Shown piece by piece: positions 1-5,361 of a stretch of DNA of 6,236 nucleotides. Below the pieces are notes generated by a model. It worked only from the letters and a program-made list of their open reading frames with translations, was not told where the DNA came from and ran no database searches. The position numbers and the translations under genes are program-made. Position 1 is the stretch's first letter. Each line of letters opens with the position of its first letter. The DNA comes from an uncultured Collinsella sp. (GTDB taxonomy: Bacteria > Actinomycetota > Coriobacteriia > Coriobacteriales > Coriobacteriaceae): contig URLR01000088.1 in assembly GCA_900548815.1 (NCBI GenBank), forward strand, positions 1 through 6,236, read 5' to 3'.

Positions 1-53
1 CATACGAGATAGGAGTCCGTCTCGTGGGCTCGGGAGATGTGTATAAGAGACAG
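1..53 (+). other. Untrimmed Nextera i7-side adapter (artefact)
   Basis: This is library adapter, not biology. Positions 1-10 match the end of the Illumina P7 primer, 11-18 (AGGAGTCC) match the Nextera N705 i7 index, and 19-53 match the Nextera read-2 transposase adapter. The 19-bp Tn5 mosaic end occupies 35-53. Compared with the adapter as I remember it, there is one extra G in the G run at 32-34. Genomic sequence begins at about 54. Confidence 0.97.
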
Positions 54-54
54 A

Positions 55-699
55 ATCAAGGGCACGCATGTCGCTGTCGACTACCCTGCCGGCGCCTACG
101 AGCCCGTTGAGCCCGATGTCGAGGAGCACCTAGGCGGCGCCGCGACCACGCAGGAGATGCGCCAGGTTGCGGGGCGCGCGACCACGGCGCGCGTCGCCCC
201 CAACAGCCTGCGCGCCAAGGCGGCGGCAGAGCGCAGCCAGACGCAAAAGAAGGTCATCGTCTTCTCGATCGCCATCGCCATCGTCGCCGTCATCGCCTGC
301 GCCGGCGCCATCCTTATCACCACTGCCGGTGAAGGCCTGGGCGAGCGTCCCGAGCCAATCCTTTCGTCGCACACGACCGAGCACGACGCGGATAGCTCCG
401 GTCAATCGCAAAGCCAGCAGGACGACCCGCAGGGCAACTCCGCATCCACCGACTCGTCATCGAACACCCCCGATCAATCGCAGGGCGTCGATTCCTCTGC
501 GAACAACAGCGGCACGCAATCCGGCACGACCGACTCAAGCCAAACGACTGACGGCTCTCAGCCGAGCACGGGCGACCAGACGAACGGCAATACGTCGAGT
601 ACGGGATCCACCGACAACGGCAACACCAACAGCTCGAGCGGAACCGCGTCCGGCACGGCATCTGACAGCTCGAGCCAAGGCACGACGTCGGGCAACTAA
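55..699 (+). CDS. Single-pass membrane protein with Ser/Thr-rich extracellular tail, 5'-truncated
   Basis: This is the 3' part of a gene whose beginning lies outside the insert. The open frame continues leftward into the adapter, giving a false start that reads MCIRDR, so none of those residues belong to the protein. About 214 residues are genuine. The first 66 or so are polar and end in a basic stretch (SLRAKAAAERSQTQKK). One strongly hydrophobic segment follows (DNA about 253-321, VIVFSIAIAIVAVI and onward). The remaining 120 or so residues are almost entirely Ser, Thr, Gly, Asn, Gln and Asp. Basic residues before the helix and none in the distal tail predict a cytoplasmic N-terminus and an exported C-terminus. 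No LPXTG sorting motif or catalytic domain is visible in the part present. The tail resembles a flexible, possibly glycosylated cell-wall spacer. The family is not recognised, and the missing N-terminal domain would decide its function. A terminator follows 35 nt after the stop. Confidence 0.8.
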   Translation: MKGTHVAVDYPAGAYEPVEPDVEEHLGGAATTQEMRQVAGRATTARVAPNSLRAKAAAERSQTQKKVIVFSIAIAIVAVIACAGAILITTAGEGLGERPEPILSSHTTEHDADSSGQSQSQQDDPQGNSASTDSSSNTPDQSQGVDSSANNSGTQSGTTDSSQTTDGSQPSTGDQTNGNTSSTGSTDNGNTNSSSGTASGTASDSSSQGTTSGN

Positions 700-733
700 G
701 CACGTTTGCCTCTCATAGATAACCGACCTGTAT

Positions 734-766
734 AACGGGCGCGAACCGGCAACGGTCGCGCCCGTT
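734..766 (+). terminator. Rho-independent terminator of the Ser/Thr-rich membrane protein gene
   Basis: The arms AACGGGCGCG (734-743) and CGCGCCCGTT (757-766) pair perfectly. The helix is extended by ACCG/CGGT after a single bulged A at 744, and is capped by a GCAA (GNRA) tetraloop at 749-752. The downstream T tract is broken (TTTGCCTT), so termination may be moderate. It separates the upstream gene from the promoter at 801-809. Confidence 0.8.
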
Positions 767-800
767 TGCCTTAGGCGCCGAGGTGGCACGCCCCGTGCGA

Positions 801-809
801 TGGTAAGAT
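801..809 (+). promoter_or_regulatory. Extended -10 promoter for the 838-2145 gene
   Basis: TGG followed by TAAGAT (804-809) fits an extended -10 element (TGnTAnnnT). No good -35 hexamer is seen 16-18 bp upstream, which extended -10 promoters can tolerate. Transcription would start near 816, giving a leader of about 22 nt. A 13-bp inverted repeat (GCACG-CCC-CGTGC, 786-798) lies directly upstream in the would-be spacer and could be an operator. Confidence 0.5.
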
Positions 810-824
810 GCTTTGGTGTGTAAA

Positions 825-830
825 GAGGAG
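825..830 (+). promoter_or_regulatory. Ribosome binding site fixing the start at 838
   Basis: GAGGAG lies 7 nt before the ATG at 838. The in-frame ATG at 808 overlaps the -10 box and has no Shine-Dalgarno sequence, so it is rejected as the start. Confidence 0.75.
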
Positions 831-837
831 ATTTGCC

Positions 838-2145
838 ATGAGCAAGACAATAGTTGGGCCCGCGCTATCGCTGGGCAACCACATCTATCTGTATCGCCTG
901 CTACGCGATGCAATCGGATGCGGCAAGCAAACGTTTATGACGCAGGTCGAGGAGGCGCTCGCCGCCGGCGACATGACCGCTTATGACCTGGGCTTCGAGT
1001 CCACGCGCGAGCTGCTCGAGGAGCTCAACGACTGTATTAAGCTGACCGTCTTTAAGGGCGGCCGCCTGTATGCCACCGTCATCGCCAACGAGGCCTGGGA
1101 TGCCGCCCTTGCCAAGGGCGAGGACAAGCCCAAGGCCGCCAAGGGCGCCAAGCAGTCCTACAAAAAGAAGAAACGCGGTGAGAAGGACCTCAAGGCCGTG
1201 CGTCCCAAGCACGTTAAGCGTCCCGAGCCCGAAGCCATGGTTGAAGCCGCGCCGGAACCCGAGCCCGAGGCAGAGATCGAAGTCGCTATTGAGGTAACGG
1301 CAGAAGCCGAAACCGAAATCGCCGCCACGACCGATCTCGAAGTCATATCCGAGCAGGAAGCCACTGTGGAGCTCAACGAAGCGCCCAAGTCGACAACCGA
1401 AGAAGCCGCTGACCAACCCGAGACGCCTGCGTTCCAAAACAGCGATGTCTTTGGCAACGAGGCCGAGGACGATCAGTCCGACGAGCCCGCCGAACAAGAC
1501 GCTACCGAGTCGGTGCCGGAGCCCGAGACGCCGCAGCCCGCCATCTCACTCACGGTCGTCTATGACCCCGAGAACGCAAACGCCGGCATCACCACCATGG
1601 CATCCACGCCCATCGAGGCAAAGTCGAGCGTCGAGAACGAGAACGCAACGCAGGTTGAGGTTGAAACTGCAGCTGCAGACGCGCCCGTCACCGTGGAGCC
1701 CGCGGATTCCACGATCGAGCCGGAAGCGACGCCGGAGCCCGCACCCGTCATCGAGTCCGTGCCCACCTCTGCTTGCGACCAAATTCCCGCACCTGCACCG
1801 GCTTCGGCACCCGCAGCGGCCCCAACCCCCGCACCTGCAGCACCCACCATCCCCAAGGACTTCCCCATCGATTTCGCAACCGAGGTCTTCTGCCCCGGCC
1901 CGCTTCTGCACCAGCTGTCGACCTATCTCCCCTACGGCGCCGACACGCTCGGCATCGTCGGCGAGTACTACTGGATCGCCCGCGAGCGCGGTACCATCGA
2001 GGCCGCGCGAAACCGCGCAAGCTTCCCCCTGCACTATACGCAGGCCGGCGAGCGCCACGAAATCACCGTGCGCATCCGCCGCAACACCACCGGTGGCCTC
2101 GGATCCACCTGGGCTATCGATAAAGTCGAAGAACCCGAGCAGTAA
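838..2145 (+). CDS. LOTUS/winged-helix-like protein with acidic Pro/Ala linker and unknown C-terminal domain
   Basis: The protein has 435 residues, starting at the ATG served by GAGGAG. Residues about 10-82 look like a small winged-helix fold. The segment from DLGFESTRELLEEL to GGRLYATV has the spacing of OST-HTH/LOTUS domains, which bind RNA or protein partners. This match is by eye and tentative. Residues 95-128 are rich in Lys/Arg, including a KKKKR run, and could touch nucleic acid. Residues 129-310 are acidic with PEPE-type repeats, and 316-337 are an almost pure Pro/Ala stretch, so the middle is probably disordered. Residues 341-430 form a compact C-terminal domain with aromatic and basic positions (GEYYWIARERG, EITVRIRRN) that I do not recognise. 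There is no signal peptide or membrane helix, so it is probably cytoplasmic. The gene appears monocistronic between two terminators. A role in RNA binding or regulation is inference only. Confidence 0.85.
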   Translation: MSKTIVGPALSLGNHIYLYRLLRDAIGCGKQTFMTQVEEALAAGDMTAYDLGFESTRELLEELNDCIKLTVFKGGRLYATVIANEAWDAALAKGEDKPKAAKGAKQSYKKKKRGEKDLKAVRPKHVKRPEPEAMVEAAPEPEPEAEIEVAIEVTAEAETEIAATTDLEVISEQEATVELNEAPKSTTEEAADQPETPAFQNSDVFGNEAEDDQSDEPAEQDATESVPEPETPQPAISLTVVYDPENANAGITTMASTPIEAKSSVENENATQVEVETAAADAPVTVEPADSTIEPEATPEPAPVIESVPTSACDQIPAPAPASAPAAAPTPAPAAPTIPKDFPIDFATEVFCPGPLLHQLSTYLPYGADTLGIVGEYYWIARERGTIEAARNRASFPLHYTQAGERHEITVRIRRNTTGGLGSTWAIDKVEEPEQ

Positions 2146-2149
2146 CGAC

Positions 2150-2185
2150 AAACGGCTCAAATCCAAATCAGGATTTGAGCCGTTT
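2150..2185. terminator. Bidirectional terminator in the convergent gap
   Basis: A perfect 15-bp inverted repeat (arms 2150-2164 and 2171-2185) encloses a 6-nt loop. Each strand reads into a short TTT as the stem closes. It lies 4 nt after the stop of the + gene and 38 nt beyond the stop of the - strand ettA, so it can serve both convergent genes. Confidence 0.85.
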
Positions 2186-2223
2186 ACATTTGTTGATGTT
2201 GCGTAACCAAACCAGCAATATAT

Positions 2224-3903
2224 CTAGTCGCGCGTCAGCTTGCGGTGAATACGATGCGGCTGGGCTGCGTCCTCGCCCAGGCGCTCGATACGGTTGGCCT
2301 GATAGGCCTCAAAGTTGCCCTCAAACCAATACCAGTTGCCCGGATTCTCGTCGGTGCCCTCCCACGCCAGAATGTGCGTGGCGACGCGGTCCAGGAACAT
2401 ACGGTCGTGGCTAATGACCACCGAGCAGCCCGGGAACTCAAGCAGCGCCGCTTCGAGCGAGGACAGCGTCTCGACGTCGAGGTCGTTCGTGGGCTCGTCG
2501 AGGAGCAGCAGGTTGCCTCCCTGCTTGAGCGTAAGCGCCAAGTTCAGACGGTTGCGCTCGCCACCGGAGAGCACGCCAGCGCGCTTCTGCTGGTCCTGGC
2601 CCTTAAAGCCAAAGCTCGCCACATAAGCGCGGCTCGGAACCTCGGTCTCGCCGACCATCATGTGGTCCAGGCCGTCCGAGACGACCTCCCACAGGTTCTT
2701 ATCGGGATCGATGCCGGAACGGTTCTGGTCGACGTAAGAAATCTTGACGGTCTCGCCCACCTCGAGCTCGCCCGAAGTCAGCGGCTCCAGACCCACAATC
2801 GTCTTGAACAGTGTGGTCTTACCGACACCGTTGGGGCCGATGACGCCCACGATGCCGTTGCGCGGCAGGGTGAATGATAGGTCGTCGATGAGCACACGGC
2901 CATCGAACTCCTTGTGCAGGTGATGAGCCTCGAGCACCTTGTTGCCCAGACGCGGGCCCACGGGGATGCGGATGTCGGTCCAGTCGAGCTTCTGGCTTGC
3001 GCGGGCCTCGGCCTCCATCTCCTCGTAACGAGCCAGACGGGCCTTGTTCTTGGCCTGGCGAGCCTTGGGCGAGCTGCGTACCCACTCGAGCTCGGCCTCC
3101 ATGCGCTTGGCGAGCTTGGCATCGCGGTTACCCTGAGCCTCGATACGGGCGGCCTTGGTCTCCAGATACGTGGAGTAGTTGCCCTTGTAGGGATAGAGGT
3201 GACCGCGGTCGACCTCGCAAATCCACTCGGCAACGTTATCCAGGAAGTAGCGGTCGTGCGTGACGGCCAGAACGGCGCCCTGGTAGTTGTGCAGGAAGTG
3301 CTCGAGCCACAGGATCGATTCGGCGTCCAGGTGGTTCGTGGGCTCGTCGAGCAGCAGCAGGTCGGGAGCCTCGAGCAGCAGCTTGCACAGGGCCACGCGA
3401 CGGCGCTCGCCGCCGGAAAGTACGTTGACCGGCATGTCGGAATCGGGCAGCTGCAGGGCGTCCATGGCCTGGCCGAGCTTGGAATCGATATCCCAGCCGT
3501 CGGCGGCGTCGATCTCGTCCTGGAGCTTTCCCATCTCGGCCATGAGGGCGTCCATGTCGCAATCCGGGTCGCACATCTCCTCGCCGATCTTATTGAAGCG
3601 ATCGACCTTGGCGATCATATCGCCAAACGCCATGCGCACGTTCTCGATAACGGTCTTGTCGTCATCGAGCGGCGGCTCCTGCTGCAGGATGCCCACGGTG
3701 TAGCCGGGGGTGAGCCTGGCATCGCCGTTGGAGACCTCCTCGATGCCGGCCATGATCTTGAGCAGGGTCGACTTGCCCATGCCGTTGGGACCCACGACGC
3801 CGATCTTGGCACCGGGGTAGAAGCTCAGGGTCACGTCGTCAAGGATTACCTTGTCGCCATGGGCCTTGCGAGCCTGATACATCTGGTAGATAAACTCCGC
3901 CAT
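2224..3903 (-). CDS. ettA: EttA, energy-dependent translational throttle (ABC-F ATPase)
   Basis: This is a soluble ABC-F protein of 559 residues, close to E. coli EttA at 555. EttA binds the ribosomal E site and gates entry into elongation according to the ATP/ADP ratio. Domain 1 has Walker A GPNGMGKST (38-46), signature LSGGE (162-166), Walker B with catalytic Glu187 in LLLLDEPTNHLD, and switch His216. The acidic insertion at about 90-140 matches the EttA arm, which contacts ribosomal protein L1 and tRNA. The interdomain linker (about 243-325) carries the Lys/Arg-rich KARQAKNKARLARYEE stretch. Domain 2 has GPNGVGKTT (356-364), LSGGE (445-449), Glu470 and His499. All ATPase residues are intact. 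Start MAEFIYQM aligns with E. coli MAQFVYTM. The nearest Shine-Dalgarno (AAGGA, 3916-3920) is 12 nt from the ATG, which is long. I found no convincing promoter, but a terminator upstream (3995-4021) implies one within 3904-3994. Confidence 0.96.
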   Translation of the reverse strand: MAEFIYQMYQARKAHGDKVILDDVTLSFYPGAKIGVVGPNGMGKSTLLKIMAGIEEVSNGDARLTPGYTVGILQQEPPLDDDKTVIENVRMAFGDMIAKVDRFNKIGEEMCDPDCDMDALMAEMGKLQDEIDAADGWDIDSKLGQAMDALQLPDSDMPVNVLSGGERRRVALCKLLLEAPDLLLLDEPTNHLDAESILWLEHFLHNYQGAVLAVTHDRYFLDNVAEWICEVDRGHLYPYKGNYSTYLETKAARIEAQGNRDAKLAKRMEAELEWVRSSPKARQAKNKARLARYEEMEAEARASQKLDWTDIRIPVGPRLGNKVLEAHHLHKEFDGRVLIDDLSFTLPRNGIVGVIGPNGVGKTTLFKTIVGLEPLTSGELEVGETVKISYVDQNRSGIDPDKNLWEVVSDGLDHMMVGETEVPSRAYVASFGFKGQDQQKRAGVLSGGERNRLNLALTLKQGGNLLLLDEPTNDLDVETLSSLEAALLEFPGCSVVISHDRMFLDRVATHILAWEGTDENPGNWYWFEGNFEAYQANRIERLGEDAAQPHRIHRKLTRD

Positions 3904-3994
3904 TTGCCTGTTTTATCCTTTCTACCTGTTGTTTCCCTATTCTTGATTCGCTTTAGTGGAAACGAAATGAGGAAACCAGCTCTGAAACGTAACG
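3904..3994 (-). promoter_or_regulatory. Probable ettA leader/promoter region with repeated GTTTCC boxes
   Basis: After the upstream terminator this 91-nt stretch must hold the ettA promoter if ettA is transcribed separately. The best -10 on the - strand is AAGAAT (3939-3944), paired with only a poor -35 (TTTCGT, 3962-3967). On the - strand GTTTCC occurs at 3971-3976 and 3958-3963, and its complement GGAAAC at 3931-3936, so the copies flank the candidate promoter. Their meaning is unknown. Confidence 0.3.
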
Positions 3995-4021
3995 AAAAAG
4001 GGGCATGGTTGCCCACACCCC
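3995..4021 (-). terminator. Rho-independent terminator of the arsR-sdpI operon
   Basis: Read on the - strand, a 9-bp stem (4021-4013 with 4008-4000) closes a GCAA tetraloop and is followed at once by TTTTT (3999-3995). Two of the pairs are G-U in this strand's RNA but would be A-C mismatches in the other, which shows that the - strand is the functional one. It lies 67 nt beyond the sdpI-like stop codon. A weaker hairpin (CTGGG/CCCAG, 4032-4049) sits between. Confidence 0.9.
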
Positions 4022-4087
4022 CTAATACTACCTGGGAAAAGTCCCCCAGAACATACTATGAACTGCGTACGCTAGTTTTCCGCAACC

Positions 4088-4792
4088 TTAACGAGCGGCT
4101 CGCTGCGATTTGCGCCACAACAGATACGAGTAGACGTAGACGGCTCCAACCGAACCAAACGCCAGAGCCGCAATCACCGCGGCGACGACTTCACTCGAAA
4201 GCACGCTGCCCGCCACGCCCATCACAATCAGGCCAATACCCAGCACCATAAAGCAGGCGCCGCCAAAACGCTGCGTACGGCGCCAGTTCTCGGGATCGGC
4301 AAGCGCCCAGGGTGTCTTGATACCGAGCGTATAGTTCTGCTTCACACGCGGCAAGTAGTTGCCTACGCCGATGAACAGCAAACCGATAGCACCGGAAATC
4401 AGCACGTTGACCGAACCGACCGCCGGCACCACGCCCCAGACCGTAAGCTCTCCCAGCCAGCTTATGGCGCACATGAACAAGGTGAAGGCGATTACGAAGC
4501 CCTGGTAGAACTTGCCCGAGGTTCGATATGCCTCACCTTTGGGGTCGATGCGCGGCACCACGCAGAACATTGCGAGAAGCGCCAGAGGCAGCACGCCGAG
4601 CGCGGAGGCCATCCAGCTAGGACCCCAACCGTCGACGGCTCCGTTCGCGCCCCAGTGCGTGGGAATCTGCGTAGGCAAGCTCGGCATCACCATGAGGTGC
4701 GCTACGACATTGGCGACGCACAGAGCGACCAGCGCAATCCACACGCGCGACGATACCCCCGTGGGGTGAATGCCCTTGTTTTCGTTATTCAT
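4088..4792 (-). CDS. SdpI-family integral membrane protein (DUF1648 + SdpI)
   Basis: This is a 234-residue polytopic membrane protein. About six helices are visible, near residues 16-37, 60-80, 97-115, 124-146, 178-198 and 203-224. After the first helix comes the DUF1648-type signature LPTQIPTHWGANGAVDGWG (39-57). Before the fifth comes the SdpI signature, GIKTPWAL then ENWRRTQRFGG (157-178). In B. subtilis, SdpI gives immunity to the SdpC toxin and draws the repressor SdpR to the membrane. Many homologues have no known toxin partner, and none is seen here. The start at 4792 is chosen because GAAGG (4801-4805) lies 8 nt upstream. An ATG 14 codons earlier lacks such support. The start overlaps the end of the arsR frame by 8 nt, so translation is probably coupled. 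Immunity is inferred from the family and gene order; a general membrane-stress or signalling role is equally possible. Confidence 0.88.
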   Translation of the reverse strand: MNNENKGIHPTGVSSRVWIALVALCVANVVAHLMVMPSLPTQIPTHWGANGAVDGWGPSWMASALGVLPLALLAMFCVVPRIDPKGEAYRTSGKFYQGFVIAFTLFMCAISWLGELTVWGVVPAVGSVNVLISGAIGLLFIGVGNYLPRVKQNYTLGIKTPWALADPENWRRTQRFGGACFMVLGIGLIVMGVAGSVLSSEVVAAVIAALAFGSVGAVYVYSYLLWRKSQRAAR

Positions 4793-5063
4793 CCTTATCA
4801 CCTTCAGTGTTTGTAAAGCCCATAAACCAGCCAATTAAATCCTGCATGACGGTGGTGTTTAAGCTGTATACGATGTTTTGGCCATGCCGCTCGTCGGTCA
4901 CCAACCCGGCGTTTTTGAGCGTCGCCAAGTGATGGCTTAGCGACGGCTTACTGATATCGAAATGCTCGGCAAGCTCCCCCGCCGTGCAATTGCCCTCGCG
5001 CAGCAACTCCAAAATGCGCCGTCGCGTTGGATCGGCAAGCGCCTTAAAACCCTCTCCCGGCAT
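4785..5063 (-). CDS. ArsR-family transcriptional repressor, SdpR-like
   Basis: This is a 92-residue winged-helix regulator. The N-terminus FKALADPTRRRILELL is typical of the family. The helix-turn-helix spans about 26-55, with recognition helix SKPSLSHHLATLKNAGLV (38-55), and the wing is at 56-69. The metal-binding ELCVC-type motif of ArsR/SmtB sensors is absent and the only cysteine is Cys26, so it is unlikely to sense metals in the classical way. This matches the SdpR/autorepressor branch. The start at 5063 follows AGGAGG by 4 nt and gives the short N-terminus usual for SdpR. Two ATGs 5-6 codons upstream have weaker sites, one of them at 5081. It is first in an operon with the sdpI-like gene, overlapping it by 8 nt. 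The likely target is its own promoter, which carries a dyad over the -35. It should act in the cytoplasm, possibly titrated by the membrane partner. Confidence 0.9.
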   Translation of the reverse strand: MPGEGFKALADPTRRRILELLREGNCTAGELAEHFDISKPSLSHHLATLKNAGLVTDERHGQNIVYSLNTTVMQDLIGWFMGFTNTEGDKDE

Positions 5064-5067
5064 AAGA

Positions 5068-5073
5068 CCTCCT
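5068..5073 (-). promoter_or_regulatory. Ribosome binding site fixing the arsR start
   Basis: A full AGGAGG on the - strand lies 4 nt before the ATG at 5063. It sits inside the reading frame that would begin at 5081, so it argues for the shorter protein. Confidence 0.7.
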
Positions 5074-5097
5074 CTCATCATCTCTCATGACGCGCAC

Positions 5098-5126
5098 ACT
5101 ATACTCGATATTTAGATGTTTGTCTA
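5098..5126 (-). promoter_or_regulatory. Promoter of the arsR-sdpI operon
   Basis: On the - strand TAGACA (5126-5121) and TATAGT (5103-5098) each match the sigma-70 consensus at 5 of 6 positions and are separated by exactly 17 bp. Transcription should begin near 5091, giving a leader of about 28 nt that contains the AGGAGG site. Confidence 0.85.
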
Positions 5127-5135
5127 ACTATCTAA
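5112..5135. promoter_or_regulatory. Candidate ArsR/SdpR operator (TTAGA/TCTAA repeats)
   Basis: TTAGAT (5112-5117) is followed by TCTAA at 5123-5127 and again at 5131-5135. The first two form a 16-bp dyad over the -35 box. TTAGAT with ATCTAA (5130-5135) makes a wider perfect 6-bp dyad. Binding here would block RNA polymerase, which fits autorepression. The operator role is inferred. Confidence 0.55.
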
Positions 5136-5145
5136 TCTTGTACTC

Positions 5146-5181
5146 AAAAAAATAGCCGCCTCCGCGTAATGCGAAGACGGC
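5146..5181 (-). terminator. Strong intrinsic terminator ahead of the arsR promoter
   Basis: On the - strand an 11-bp stem (5181-5171 with 5165-5155) with a 5-nt loop is followed by UA and seven U residues (5152-5146). Two pairs are G-U only on the - strand and would be A-C mismatches on the + strand, so it is built for - strand RNA. No - strand protein gene lies to its right within the window, because tcdA runs the other way. Confidence 0.9.
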
Positions 5182-5240
5182 CACTTCTCACGCTACAAAC
5201 GTGTTTGGGAGTTGGCCAACCCGCTGCAACGGGTGCCATC
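5146..5240 (-). ncRNA. Candidate small RNA or terminated leader
   Basis: A - strand promoter (TTGAAA, 17 bp, TAAGAT) at 5275-5247 predicts a start near 5240. The strong terminator at 5146-5181 would end a transcript of about 95 nt. Its 5' part can fold as a hairpin: ACCCG (5234-5230) pairs with CGGGU (5223-5219), extended by UGGC (5238-5235) with GCCA (5216-5213) across a 2-nt bulge. A 4-bp CAAA/UUUG hairpin may follow. I do not recognise a known RNA family. It could be an independent sRNA, or a regulated leader whose terminator protects or tunes the arsR-sdpI operon just downstream. The support is from sequence signals only. Confidence 0.5.
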
Positions 5241-5246
5241 TGCTTC

Positions 5247-5275
5247 ATCTTATGCGAACCCCGATCCCATTTCAA
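5247..5275 (-). promoter_or_regulatory. Promoter of the candidate small RNA
   Basis: On the - strand TTGAAA (5275-5270, 5 of 6 consensus) and TAAGAT (5252-5247, 4 of 6) are 17 bp apart. The same TAAGAT box is used by the promoter at 801-809. It diverges from the tcdA promoter, whose -10 is at 5312. Confidence 0.6.
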
Positions 5276-5311
5276 CAAGCCCAAGGGCTCAAATGGAATC
5301 GCGATAACACC

Positions 5312-5317
5312 TATAAT
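5312..5317 (+). promoter_or_regulatory. tcdA promoter -10 box
   Basis: A perfect TATAAT lies 44 nt before the tcdA start codon, predicting a start near 5324. The -35 region 17 bp upstream (TCAAAT, 5289-5294) is poor, so an activator or upstream contacts may contribute. Confidence 0.65.
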
Positions 5318-5350
5318 GGCAATAGCTAAAACACGATTCGCTTCCCCATC

Positions 5351-5355
5351 GGAGG
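5351..5355 (+). promoter_or_regulatory. Ribosome binding site fixing the tcdA start
   Basis: GGAGG ends 6 nt before the ATG at 5362. The in-frame ATG at 5356 directly abuts the site and cannot be used efficiently. Confidence 0.8.
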
Positions 5356-5361
5356 ATGTCT

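Noticed and set aside
1229..1850. Repetitive GAGCCC/GCACCC-type sequence, considered as a DNA repeat array.
   Set aside because: The repetition follows the codons for PEPE and PAPA stretches in one open frame and has no regular unit or spacer, so it is protein low complexity and not a CRISPR or tandem repeat locus.
1445..2206. A 253-codon Arg/Ser/Pro-rich frame on the + strand.
   Set aside because: It overlaps the 838-2145 gene in another frame. Its composition is what frame-shifted GC-rich Pro/Ala/Glu codons produce, and it reads through the terminator at 2150-2185.
2914..4251. A 445-codon open frame on the + strand.
   Set aside because: It lies antisense to ettA, which has every ABC-F motif intact, and it runs on through the operon terminator into the sdpI-like gene. 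It is a shadow of high-GC coding on the other strand.
5211..5220. A perfect 10-bp palindrome (GTTGGCCAAC), considered as an operator.
   Set aside because: It lies inside the candidate RNA, away from any promoter element, and part of it is explained by the RNA hairpin.
5144..5248. A 34-residue frame on the - strand inside the candidate small RNA.
   Set aside because: Its ATG overlaps the -10 box, it has no Shine-Dalgarno site, and its last codons lie in the terminator stem and T tract.
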